A DNA stretch of 64,000 nucleotides. It comes from Paramuribaculum sp. GTDB taxonomy: Bacteria > Bacteroidota > Bacteroidia > Bacteroidales > Muribaculaceae. Both the position numbers and the translations under genes were made by a program. The notes beneath the pieces are model-generated. The model did no database searches. It saw only the letters and a program-made list of their open reading frames with translations, and was not told the DNA's origin. How positions within the stretch are numbered: the first letter of the stretch is position 1; every line of letters begins with the position of its first letter. Below are positions 1 through 7,592 of this stretch, piece by piece. The stretch spans positions 124,001 to 188,000 of the forward strand of contig JAFLSD010000003.1 of the NCBI GenBank assembly GCA_022511125.1, in the 5' to 3' direction.

Positions 1-482
1 GCCGATGCCGTATGACCTTTTTTGACTTCACCAAAGGGCAGCACGGAGCTTGAGAGTCTTATTTTTCCTCCGTCAACCGGATAACGTCCCTTAAGCGAGT
101 TGCTTGACCCTATCACTGTGCCTATAATAGTCAGCACGGAATTTTTGTCGGCATTTGTCGTTACATATACTTTCTTATCGAAACGTCCGGGTCGTCCTTT
201 TGCATCGTAAGAGACCGTAAGGGAAAGCGTGTCGCCCGGCTGGATACCTTCAAGGGTATATTTCGGCGTAGTGCATCCACAATTAGCTCTCGCAGAAAGA
301 ACATAGAGCAGTTCATCTCCGGTATTAACGGCTTTGAATGTAGTCGTCACCAATCCTAATTCTTCGTCGAACGCGCCGAAATCATGTGTAGTTTCAAGCC
401 AGCAGATCTTCGGCTCTGCCGCTGACGATAAAGCAACGAATGCAATAATGCTTAACAAAGCCCCTCTCATTCTTGAAGCCAT
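1..482 (-). CDS. DUF1573 domain protein, 3' end outside window
   Basis: The reading frame runs from an ATG at 482 to the window edge without a stop, giving 160 visible residues. It has an N-terminal hydrophobic signal-like segment (residues 1-22) and then the DUF1573 pattern: a 'THDFGAFDE' strand, 'NTGDEL', 'NCGCTTP' with two cysteines, and 'GRPGRFDKKVYVTTN'. DUF1573 proteins are secreted Ig-like beta-sandwich proteins of Bacteroidetes with no settled function. A purine-rich GGAGGAGTG lies just upstream of the start. It sits 20 bp downstream of another DUF1573 gene in the same direction, so the two look like tandem duplicates in one operon. The family assignment is firm; the role is unknown. 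Confidence 0.85.
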   Translation of the reverse strand, partial: MASRMRGALLSIIAFVALSSAAEPKICWLETTHDFGAFDEELGLVTTTFKAVNTGDELLYVLSARANCGCTTPKYTLEGIQPGDTLSLTVSYDAKGRPGRFDKKVYVTTNADKNSVLTIIGTVIGSSNSLKGRYPVDGGKIRLSSSVLPFGEVKKGHTAS

Positions 483-502
483 TTTCACTCCTCCTTTGTT
501 CC

Positions 503-883
503 TTACGGCACTATTACTCCGTTAAATCGCAATGACTCTCTTTTGGACGAAACGTTGGTTTTCACTTTCACCTCACGTCGAAATTCACCTCTACGACCTT
601 CGGGATTGAATGTTATTTTAATCTTGCCTGTCTTGCCTGGGGCTATCGGTTCTTTTGGAAATTCGGGTGTCGTACATCCACATCCCCCGTTAGTCACGTT
701 GACAATCACTAAAGGCTTGTCGCCGGTGTTAGTGAATGCATATTCGTAGGAGACGGCACCTTTGGTAGATTTTATCGTTCCGAAGTCGTGGGTTTTGTTT
801 TTAAAGCTTATTGCCGGTCCGTCGGCCATTGCAGGAAGTACTGCAAAGAAGGAAATCAACAAAAATAAAAGAGTTTTTTTCAT
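503..883 (-). CDS. DUF1573 domain secreted protein
   Basis: A 126-residue protein with a clear signal peptide (residues 1-20, cleavage near 'AMA-DGP') and one DUF1573 domain over most of the rest: 'THDFGTI', 'NTGDKPLVI', 'GCGCTTPEF', 'GRRGEFRREVKVKTN'. It is predicted to be periplasmic or surface exposed. It is first in a pair with the longer DUF1573 gene downstream. A strong promoter lies upstream at 917-946. This short single-domain form is common in Bacteroidales and often listed as hypothetical. No catalytic motif is visible, so a binding or structural role is only a guess. Confidence 0.88.
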   Translation of the reverse strand: MKKTLLFLLISFFAVLPAMADGPAISFKNKTHDFGTIKSTKGAVSYEYAFTNTGDKPLVIVNVTNGGCGCTTPEFPKEPIAPGKTGKIKITFNPEGRRGEFRREVKVKTNVSSKRESLRFNGVIVP

Positions 884-916
884 AGCCTGAATATCTTGTC
901 ATATTTGTTCATTCCT

Positions 917-946
917 CAAAATTACAACTTTTATTCAATTTTGCAA
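917..946 (-). promoter_or_regulatory. Bacteroidetes-type promoter of the DUF1573 pair
   Basis: Read on the minus strand, TTG (946-944) is followed after 19 bases by TAATTTTG (924-917), matching the -33/-7 consensus of the Bacteroidetes major sigma factor. It lies 34 bp upstream of the ATG at 883. Confidence 0.7.
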
Positions 947-975
947 AAACGACTTGATTATATCGGTTATCGGAT

Positions 976-1761
976 TTATTGGGTAGAAGTATCGACACCC
1001 ACTCCTATGCCGAACAGGGCGTAATCGTACCATACCGGATCCTCGGGTCTTATTGAGCGAAGGGTTTCGGTCAAATCAACCGCCGATTTCTTGTCATTAG
1101 CCTTACGGTTTAGCAATCCCAATTCACGGGCAGTATTACCTACATGTACATCCAACGGGATATAAAGTTGAGATGGTTTGAGTACCTTCCATATACCCAT
1201 GTCGACTATTCCATCGTCTCTGACAAGCCATCTCAGAGCCATATTGACGCGTTTGAGAGCGGAGTTCTGCAAATTCAGCGGAAAACATCTCGACTCACCA
1301 TTTCCTTCATTCGCCTCAGAAAGGACGCGATTCAATCCTTCCACTAACTTCCACGAAGGCAGTTCTGCATCGGAGATGTTCAGTTTTCGGGCATAATCTT
1401 CAAGCGAGCCGAAGGTCGCATATACCGTTCTGAGCCCCCTCATAAGATGCTTGAAGTGCCGATTGAAAAAAGTACGGTGAATATTATCCTCGTCATTTAG
1501 ATCTTCATATCCTTCGTCCATCAAATAGTTATATGGGTCATGGCCGGTGAGGGCAAGCATTCGGTCGATGTTTCGGCATATCATCTTTCTGTTTCCCCAC
1601 GCAATTGTCGAGGCCAGCAGACTGACTATTTCAATATCGCGTTTATCTTCAAAACGTCTTGGGAATTGCACAGGATCGGCATTGATGAACGCGGGCGAAT
1701 TTATCCGTCGGGCTTCCGAGTCGAGTAATTCTATAATGTCAGTTGGCACATTGGCAATCAT
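976..1761 (-). CDS. TIGR02757 (DUF2400) family protein
   Basis: About 261 residues from the ATG at 1761; an in-frame ATG at 1812 would add 17 residues ('MRQRLSFFLI...') that do not look conserved. The protein shows TIGR02757 features: 'DPVQFPRRF', 'DIEIVSLLASTIAWGNRK', 'HTFFNRHF'-like and 'LDVHVGNTAREL' segments, and a C-terminal 'DYALFGIGVGV'. The 'DVHVGN' segment recalls the helix-hairpin-helix DNA glycosylase fold, but no characterised activity is known to me. It is soluble, with no signal peptide. It is upstream of, and codirectional with, the DUF1573 genes but separated from them by their own promoter. Confidence 0.85.
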   Translation of the reverse strand: MIANVPTDIIELLDSEARRINSPAFINADPVQFPRRFEDKRDIEIVSLLASTIAWGNRKMICRNIDRMLALTGHDPYNYLMDEGYEDLNDEDNIHRTFFNRHFKHLMRGLRTVYATFGSLEDYARKLNISDAELPSWKLVEGLNRVLSEANEGNGESRCFPLNLQNSALKRVNMALRWLVRDDGIVDMGIWKVLKPSQLYIPLDVHVGNTARELGLLNRKANDKKSAVDLTETLRSIRPEDPVWYDYALFGIGVGVDTSTQ

Positions 1762-1859
1762 ATCTTTGTGAAATATGGGTTTGATTAAAAAAAATGAAAG
1801 ACGCTGCCTCACGGCGCATCTCCCATTAAACTTAAAAAATAGTAAATAAGGGGGAAAAG

Positions 1860-1931
1860 TAGCCCATAGGAGAATCGAACTCCTCTTTCAAGAATGAAAA
1901 TCTTGCGTCCTAGCCGATAGACGAATGGGCC
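1860..1931 (-). tRNA. tRNA-Glu(TTC)
   Basis: A 72-nt cloverleaf on the minus strand: acceptor GGCCCAT/ATGGGCT, anticodon arm CAAGA-TTTTCAT-TCTTG with anticodon TTC, T arm containing GTTCGATTC, discriminator A. CCA is not encoded. It is identical in sequence to the copy at 2233-2304; the two flank rpsT. Confidence 0.97.
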
Positions 1932-1945
1932 TTGTCACTTCTCTA

Positions 1946-2203
1946 TCAAGCAGCGAGCTGATTGACGTGCTTCGCAAGCTTGCTTTTGAGATTGGAAGCT
2001 TTGTTCTTGGATATTGTTTTTTTAGCTGCAAGCTTATCAAGCATCTTGGTGATTTTCACGAGAGCTTCCTGAGCTTCGGCCTTGTTAGTCATTTTACGTA
2101 CGCGGCGAACGGCGTTACGCGCTGTCTTAGCGTAATATCTGTTGCGCAGTCTGCGCGATTGGGTCTGACGAATTCTTTTCAGAGCTGATTTATGGTTTGC
2201 CAT
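1946..2203 (-). CDS. rpsT: 30S ribosomal protein S20
   Basis: An 85-residue, Lys/Arg-rich, all-helical protein beginning '[18 protein letters not shown]', which is diagnostic for S20. S20 binds 16S rRNA early in small-subunit assembly. The length is normal for the family. It sits between two identical tRNA-Glu genes on the same strand, with 14 bp to the downstream one, so the three may be expressed together and the mRNA released by tRNA processing (inference). The start is the only ATG that gives the conserved N terminus. Confidence 0.98.
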   Translation of the reverse strand: MANHKSALKRIRQTQSRRLRNRYYAKTARNAVRRVRKMTNKAEAQEALVKITKMLDKLAAKKTISKNKASNLKSKLAKHVNQLAA

Positions 2204-2232
2204 AATTGTTGATTTGTTTCTTATTATTTTAG

Positions 2233-2304
2233 TAGCCCATAGGAGAATCGAACTCCTCTTTCAAGAATGAAAATCTTGCGTCCTAGCCGATAGACGAATG
2301 GGCC
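2233..2304 (-). tRNA. tRNA-Glu(TTC), second identical copy
   Basis: The same 72-nt sequence as 1860-1931, with the same acceptor stem, TTC anticodon and discriminator A, on the minus strand 29 bp upstream of rpsT. Confidence 0.97.
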
Positions 2305-2448
2305 GGCTTTGAAAGCGAATGCAAAGGTAAATACTTTTTTTCAATCTCACAACCTATAACGAATAAAAAAAATCAGTTAATTAAGGGATTCCCAATTTTG
2401 AAAGCTTTTTAAAACCCCAAAGTGACGAAAAACATCGAGATAAAGCAA

Positions 2449-3759
2449 TCAGTTATCTTTTTTATATTCCAAGACATAGACGGGAGTCGATTTTTCGCTG
2501 CATTCCGACCGTCGTTCTCCATCACCTTGATGTGTAGCCTGAACAAAAATATGAAGTTGCCCCTTATTTTTCAACAATTCTATGTCGATCGTAGGTTCCC
2601 ATGCGTCTACCGAAAAATCAGTCAGATCTTCAAAAGACTGCTTCTTCAAACAGTGCTTTTCGATTTTACATACCGTGATTCTCGACCCTCTTTCTTTATC
2701 ACGGAATATATAATAGATAATATCACCGATTACCGCAACACGAGGACGCGAAACAGGCACCATCTTCGTACCTTTCCCCGAGAGAGTAAACGGAAGTTGT
2801 CTATTTCCTACCAATACCATTTGCCAGACCGCATCTCTAAGCCATATAAGTCTGAACTGAGGCGTATCACTTTCCGCGTCTCTCCAATAAGTCGCTATAT
2901 ACGGCTTGCCATCGTCGTCGGCACACATAGAAGTTTGATTAATAAGCTCTGATTTTTGAGGAATCGTCCAGGCTATTTCAGATCGAGCCAAAGTGATAGG
3001 AAGTGTGTAACAAGTGCCGTCGCTCCTTTTCCAAGTCATACCGCCGTCGTCCGATTTCGCATAACAGAGATCATGGTTGGTGGCTACATCAGCAGTCTCG
3101 CGCCACACCCACGAAAGGTGAAATGTGCCTTTTTTATCCAAATAAGCCTGCCAATAAGCATTACGCTCGCCTTCTCCATCCAAAAGATTAGCGTTGACAG
3201 TGCGCCAGGATTTATCTTTAACATCATATCTTTTCAACACCATGTTTCCATTTCCTGATTTTCCCGAACGATAGGCGAAAAGAAGATCTCCTGACGGCAA
3301 CAAATAAAATTCAGGATAGGTACACTTCTCTTCATCCTCTCCTGTCATAGCATGAATGGGTAACATTTTCAGCGATCCGGGAAGCACAGATCGTGAATAG
3401 TTCAATCTTGTGGCATGCATCCCGAAAGCGATATGCAGGTATCCTTCTCCATCCGTTCCAAGACTTATGACGTTATGTGCATCCTTTACGTTGGCTCTAA
3501 AACGGGTTCTATTCAACTCCCATTTCTCGGATCCGATATGCCGTTTGCCCAAGACCACTCTTCCTCGCCTGTCGTAATAAGCTATATATTGAATTTCTCC
3601 GTATGTTATCAGCGAGTTTGTACGGAAGATACATGTGTTCACTGACGTTTTACAATAACCTTCTCCAACATTTACAAACCTTTCATCCGAAATTTTTGTG
3701 GCTTTATTATAACCACTGATTAAATGTCTGATTCTTTCGAATATTTCGGAAAAACTCAT
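2449..3759 (-). CDS. BNR repeat-containing family protein
   Basis: A 436-residue protein without a signal peptide. It shows repeated beta-propeller signatures: 'DGEGYLHIAFG', 'SGDLLFAYRSG', 'KKGTFHLSWVWRET', 'AKSDDGGMTWKRSDG' (an Asp-box-like SxDGGxTW) and 'DDDGKPYIATYWRD'. This matches the BNR_4 family, which contains polysaccharide-related propeller proteins, some of them lyases. It is the last gene of a tight operon (13 bp after the aminotransferase) with two dTDP-amino-sugar enzymes, so a role on a surface glycan is plausible but unproven. Lack of a signal peptide is odd for a degradative lyase. Confidence 0.75.
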   Translation of the reverse strand: MSFSEIFERIRHLISGYNKATKISDERFVNVGEGYCKTSVNTCIFRTNSLITYGEIQYIAYYDRRGRVVLGKRHIGSEKWELNRTRFRANVKDAHNVISLGTDGEGYLHIAFGMHATRLNYSRSVLPGSLKMLPIHAMTGEDEEKCTYPEFYLLPSGDLLFAYRSGKSGNGNMVLKRYDVKDKSWRTVNANLLDGEGERNAYWQAYLDKKGTFHLSWVWRETADVATNHDLCYAKSDDGGMTWKRSDGTCYTLPITLARSEIAWTIPQKSELINQTSMCADDDGKPYIATYWRDAESDTPQFRLIWLRDAVWQMVLVGNRQLPFTLSGKGTKMVPVSRPRVAVIGDIIYYIFRDKERGSRITVCKIEKHCLKKQSFEDLTDFSVDAWEPTIDIELLKNKGQLHIFVQATHQGDGERRSECSEKSTPVYVLEYKKDN

Positions 3760-3772
3760 AAACTTAAGGCAG

Positions 3773-4921
3773 TTATAACGACACGCGGTTGATAATGTTT
3801 GCGATATTACTGATATCGTCGAGATCGAGATGATTCGCTATAGGCAAGGTCACTATCTCCCTCGATAAAGTTTCCGTCACGGGAAATTGGCCTGCAAAGA
3901 AATCGGCATAACACGATTGACGAAATAGAGGAGTGGGATAATGAATGTCTGTCTCCACACCTTCAGCCAAAAGCAAGCTGCGGAATTTATCCCGCTTCTC
4001 CGACGGAACTCTGATCACAAACTGATGCCAGACAGATTCCTCTGGTTTTGAAGGCATTGCGGGAAGAATGATATCTTGTCGTTCTATTCTATCTATATAA
4101 GTTTGGGCTTTCTCTCTTCGCTTGGCATTTTCCGAATCTGTATAGGGAAGTTTTACAGACAAGACAGCTGCTTGCAACGGATCAAGCCTCGAATTAAATC
4201 CGCAATAAATATTTTCATATCTTCTCAATGATCCATAATTTCCTAAAGCCCTTATTGTTTCAGCAAGCTCTCTGTCATCGGTCGTAACCGCACCTCCATC
4301 CCCCATACAACCTATATTCTTAGTCGGATAGAAGCTAAAACATCCTGCAACACCTAAAGCACCGGCTTTCTTCTTCAAATCTCCCCGGATATCTGAATAA
4401 GCGGCACCTATTGCCTGCGCGCAATCTTCAATTACTAATAGAGAGTTTCGATTTACGAGCTTTCCCATTTCGTCGCTATAGCATACTCGTCCATAAAGAT
4501 GGACAGGCATGATAGCTTTGGTAGCGGGAGTCAATGCAGCCTCGATGCCTTCTGCAGAAAGATTCATAGTGCCTGGATCAGGATCGACCAGAACCGGCTT
4601 TAACCCCGCGTCAGTGATAGCGAGAACCGAGGCGATATAAGTATTGGCCGCCACAATCACCTCATCATTGTCATTTAATCGACCCAGCAGTTTCAACGCC
4701 CTCAATGTAAGTCTTAAAGCATCTAATCCGGATGCAACGCCGACAGCATATTCCGTGCCGATAAATCCTGCCAGTGTTCTTTCGAACCATTCCAACTTTT
4801 CACCTCCAATATAAATACCCGAGTCGGCAACACTCCTGATCACTTCATTTATACTTCCGGCGTAAAGCTTATTTGCCGAGGCCAGATCGATAAAAGGATA
4901 TTTATGACTGCTACGGTTCAT
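3773..4921 (-). CDS. DegT/DnrJ/EryC1/StrS aminotransferase (sugar 3-aminotransferase)
   Basis: A 382-residue PLP-dependent aminotransferase of fold type I. Visible motifs are the N-terminal 'PFIDLASANKLYAGSINEV', 'YAVGVASGLDALRLTLRAL', 'VIVAANTYIASVLAI', 'VIEDCAQAIGA' with the cofactor-binding Asp, and 'CFSFYPTKNIGCMGDGGAVTT' with the PLP lysine. Such enzymes transaminate dTDP-3-keto-6-deoxyhexoses. The start overlaps the stop of the ketoisomerase gene by 4 bases, which strongly suggests an FdtB/QdtB-like partner making dTDP-Fuc3N or dTDP-Qui3N. No acetyltransferase follows, so the final sugar cannot be named. Confidence 0.88.
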   Translation of the reverse strand: MNRSSHKYPFIDLASANKLYAGSINEVIRSVADSGIYIGGEKLEWFERTLAGFIGTEYAVGVASGLDALRLTLRALKLLGRLNDNDEVIVAANTYIASVLAITDAGLKPVLVDPDPGTMNLSAEGIEAALTPATKAIMPVHLYGRVCYSDEMGKLVNRNSLLVIEDCAQAIGAAYSDIRGDLKKKAGALGVAGCFSFYPTKNIGCMGDGGAVTTDDRELAETIRALGNYGSLRRYENIYCGFNSRLDPLQAAVLSVKLPYTDSENAKRREKAQTYIDRIERQDIILPAMPSKPEESVWHQFVIRVPSEKRDKFRSLLLAEGVETDIHYPTPLFRQSCYADFFAGQFPVTETLSREIVTLPIANHLDLDDISNIANIINRVSL

Positions 4922-5601
4922 CGTCTTGTTCTCCTCGAGTATCTTTTGAACAGTTCATAATCATAGATATAATCGGAAGGGTCATAAACCGTTGACGACA
5001 GAATCAGTGCGATGCTGTCATCTTCAAACGAATCCATAGACCTCCATACTTGAGCATTTACAAAAATTGCTCGATTAGACTCTTTGAGCCATATTTCGCT
5101 GTTTTTTTCTCCATCGTCAAGTTTCAATCTGAATCGTCCGCGAAGAGCCATTATCATCACCTGCTGACGGAAATGCGAATGACCTCCCCGCTCGGCAAGC
5201 GACGGAATATCGGTAATATAATATACCCTTCTGACATTAAACGGAGCTCTTATTTTAATTGGGTCAATTGATATTTCCTCCCATTTAGCATCCTTTAAAA
5301 GCATTTTTTCTTCCTCTTGGACGGAAAAAACATTAAGCAGAACGATATCTTTTGAAGATCTCTCCATATTGACATCAGACGATGCTAAAACGCCTTGTCG
5401 GCATGATGAAGCTTCTATTGTTTCATCTCCAGTCGATAACGTGCATCTGCCCCTCAAAGCTATCAAAGCACCCGCTACTCCTTTTTTACAATTGACCGAA
5501 ATTCCGGAGGGTGCGAAAGGTAAGACTCCTTTCTGCAAAAACGAAAGGTTTCCTCGGGGGTCTTCTACAGTCGGTATAGGAAATGTTGATAACCGGAACA
5601 T
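4918..5601 (-). CDS. FdtA/QdtA-like sugar 3,4-ketoisomerase with an extra degenerate cupin half
   Basis: A 227-residue protein. The C-terminal half (about 115-227) is a clear FdtA/QdtA cupin: 'NVRRVYYITDIPSLAERGGH' with 'HSH' in the active site, 'QQVMIMALRGRFRLKLDDG', 'WRSM'. These enzymes convert dTDP-4-keto-6-deoxyglucose to the 3-keto isomer. The N-terminal half begins with the usual 'FPIPTVEDPRGNLSF' but then carries 'GALIALRGRCTLSTGDETI', which mirrors the second half while lacking the histidines. It therefore looks like a tandem cupin with a dead first copy. It is first in an operon with the aminotransferase. Family members are normally about 130-150 residues, so this one is long. Confidence 0.83.
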   Translation of the reverse strand: MFRLSTFPIPTVEDPRGNLSFLQKGVLPFAPSGISVNCKKGVAGALIALRGRCTLSTGDETIEASSCRQGVLASSDVNMERSSKDIVLLNVFSVQEEEKMLLKDAKWEEISIDPIKIRAPFNVRRVYYITDIPSLAERGGHSHFRQQVMIMALRGRFRLKLDDGEKNSEIWLKESNRAIFVNAQVWRSMDSFEDDSIALILSSTVYDPSDYIYDYELFKRYSRRTRR

Positions 5602-5722
5602 CAGACATCATTTTATGTGTAAAATTAATGATTTTATTTCATCCCTCCATATATTCTTAAAGATATGGGCGGAATAAACAAAAACATTAGTAAATTTGTT
5701 TTTTTAATAGAATATTATCGCT

Positions 5723-6958
5723 ATGATGAAGATAACAAAATTTTTACTTGTAAGTGTTCCGCTATTAATCGCCTCGTCCTTTTACGTTTCGGCCGACAAC
5801 TCGGACGTTATAAATAATCAAAAATTCCGCGAACTGCTGAGCAGACTTAATGATTTAAGTTATTATTCCGATTCAGTAAAATTCGTTGTGGGAATGCCCC
5901 AGCTTTCCGAGGATATAGTGTATCAGGTCGATTTAAATCAATTCCCGGCCACGGACGATCCGCTCTCACCTTGCAGCTATCTCATCAACTGGTCGATGAC
6001 CGGCAGGGAAGACCCTCCCTTCGGTTTTTCCGCTTATTTCGACGGGAATCATTACCGATATTCCGGTTCACGTCTTCAAGAGTACCATTGGACGTGGGAT
6101 AGCATTCCGTTCATGCCAAATGAGTTGAAAGGGATCAATAGTCAGGGTATCCACAAGACAGCACAGTTCGTTGATCTCCTGCCGTCCATGATCGCTGAAA
6201 AACTAAGCGATATAATGTCCGACCCTAATTATCGACTAAGTTTTTCATCCGACACTTTGGTTAACGGCACCAAATGCACCGCATTGAGAGCCACTATGAT
6301 CATAAACGGCGTGACCGCTTCAGAACAAGAATACATTTTCGACGCATCGACTCTCCTGCCCTACCGGTTGCATTTCGAGAACAGTCCGGGCAGCATAAGC
6401 GAACAGACAGTTGATGTATATTTCGGAAATAACGCCGTATCACGATCAAACCTCATTGAACTGAATGAAGATTACCTCGTGTCGGTTTATCCCGATATTT
6501 TCGCCAATTTTCGGGAAAGTAATTTTAAAATTGAAAATCTTTCCGGCACCAAATTCCCTTCTTTTGCATTGCCTACACTTGCAGGCGATCGATTAAGCTA
6601 TCGTCAGGGCGATTCGTTTAAATCGCCTGTTATTGTCGCACTCCTTGACCCTGACGGAGGTTTCAACGCCGACTATATCACATCCGTTAGAAACGCGATG
6701 GCTTCCCTACCTTATCCTGCGGAAATTATCTGGGCATTTACAGGAACGAATCCTGACCGCATAGAAGAACAAGTGGGTCAGGCAGCCGGAGAAACAGTGC
6801 TAATCAACGCCAAAGGATTGGCACGCGATTGTGGTGTATCATCTTTTCCGGTCGCGATAATGGTGGCAAAGAACGGCATGGTCCGCGATATCATTCTCGG
6901 GTTTAATAACGGACTGACAACTGACATTTTACAAAAAATGGCATTAATTAATGATTGA
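5723..6958 (+). CDS. Secreted LolA-like/thioredoxin-fold protein without CxxC
   Basis: A 411-residue protein with a signal peptide (residues 1-24, 'SVPLLIASSFYVSA-DN'). The first 260 residues have strand-rich segments such as 'YHWTWDSIPFMPNELKGI' and 'YIFDASTLLPYRLHFENS', resembling the LolA-like outer-membrane lipoprotein carrier fold. The last 140 residues ('GTKFPSFALPTLAGDRLSYR', 'PVIVALLDPDGGFNADY', 'GVSSFPVAIMVAKNGMVRDI') match TlpA-type thioredoxin-like domains, but no CxxC is present, so redox activity is unlikely. A TAAATTTG element at 5691-5698 could be its -7 box. The stop overlaps an out-of-frame ATG upstream of tpx; the genes are probably cotranscribed. Confidence 0.65.
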   Translation: MMKITKFLLVSVPLLIASSFYVSADNSDVINNQKFRELLSRLNDLSYYSDSVKFVVGMPQLSEDIVYQVDLNQFPATDDPLSPCSYLINWSMTGREDPPFGFSAYFDGNHYRYSGSRLQEYHWTWDSIPFMPNELKGINSQGIHKTAQFVDLLPSMIAEKLSDIMSDPNYRLSFSSDTLVNGTKCTALRATMIINGVTASEQEYIFDASTLLPYRLHFENSPGSISEQTVDVYFGNNAVSRSNLIELNEDYLVSVYPDIFANFRESNFKIENLSGTKFPSFALPTLAGDRLSYRQGDSFKSPVIVALLDPDGGFNADYITSVRNAMASLPYPAEIIWAFTGTNPDRIEEQVGQAAGETVLINAKGLARDCGVSSFPVAIMVAKNGMVRDIILGFNNGLTTDILQKMALIND

Positions 6959-6990
6959 CATATAACATTAACCATACAGATATACAAATT

Positions 6991-7500
6991 ATGGAAACAG
7001 TTTATTTTAACGGACAACCTTGCCATACTTCCGGCACAGTTCCGGCAGTAGGTCAGACTGCTCCCGACTTCGTACTCACAGGAGCCGATCTCAGTCCCGT
7101 GAAATTGGAGAACTATAAGGGAAAGAAAGTGGTTCTCAACATTTTCCCAAGTCTTGACACGGCAGTATGCGCGAGAAGCGTAAGAAAATTCAACGAGGAT
7201 GCATCGCAATTGGATGACACTGTTGTTCTTTGCATTTCGATGGATCTACCATTCGCTATGGCACGCTTCTGCACTCTCGAAGGACTCAAGGATGTAACAC
7301 CGGCATCGGCATTCCGCTCGCCCGAGTTTTCAAAGGAATACGGTGTTCAACTCGTTGATGGCCCGCTTAAAGGTCTACTGACAAGGGTGGTTTTGATTGT
7401 CGACAAGGATGGTAAAATCATATTCCGCGACGTGGTGGAGGAAATCACTCATGATCCAGATTATGATGGAGCTATGCGTGTCCTCACAGGAAAATTCTAA
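6991..7500 (+). CDS. tpx: Thiol peroxidase (Tpx), atypical 2-Cys peroxiredoxin
   Basis: A 169-residue protein from the ATG at 6991; an upstream ATG at 6955 would add 12 residues lacking in the family. It reduces hydroperoxides with thioredoxin as donor. The peroxidatic Cys60 sits in 'FPSLDTAVCARS', and the resolving Cys94 in 'ARFCTLEGLKDV', at the spacing typical of Tpx. Other family blocks are 'GTVPAVGQTAPDFVLT' and 'YGVQLVDGPLKGLLTR'. It is cytosolic, with no signal peptide. It lies 32 bp after the thioredoxin-fold gene and converges on dnaX. Confidence 0.95.
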   Translation: METVYFNGQPCHTSGTVPAVGQTAPDFVLTGADLSPVKLENYKGKKVVLNIFPSLDTAVCARSVRKFNEDASQLDDTVVLCISMDLPFAMARFCTLEGLKDVTPASAFRSPEFSKEYGVQLVDGPLKGLLTRVVLIVDKDGKIIFRDVVEEITHDPDYDGAMRVLTGKF

Positions 7501-7550
7501 ACCTATCCGGCAACTGATAGCCTGTTTATCAGAAAAAATATCCAACAGAC

Positions 7551-7587
7551 AAAAGCCGCGGAACGATAGACCATATCGCTTCGCGGC
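7551..7587 (-). terminator. Terminator hairpin between tpx and dnaX
   Basis: GCCGCG (7555-7560) pairs with CGCGGC (7582-7587). On the minus strand it is followed by a TTTTG tract, so it best fits termination of dnaX, just beyond its stop at 7593. Confidence 0.6.
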
Positions 7588-7592
7588 ATTCT

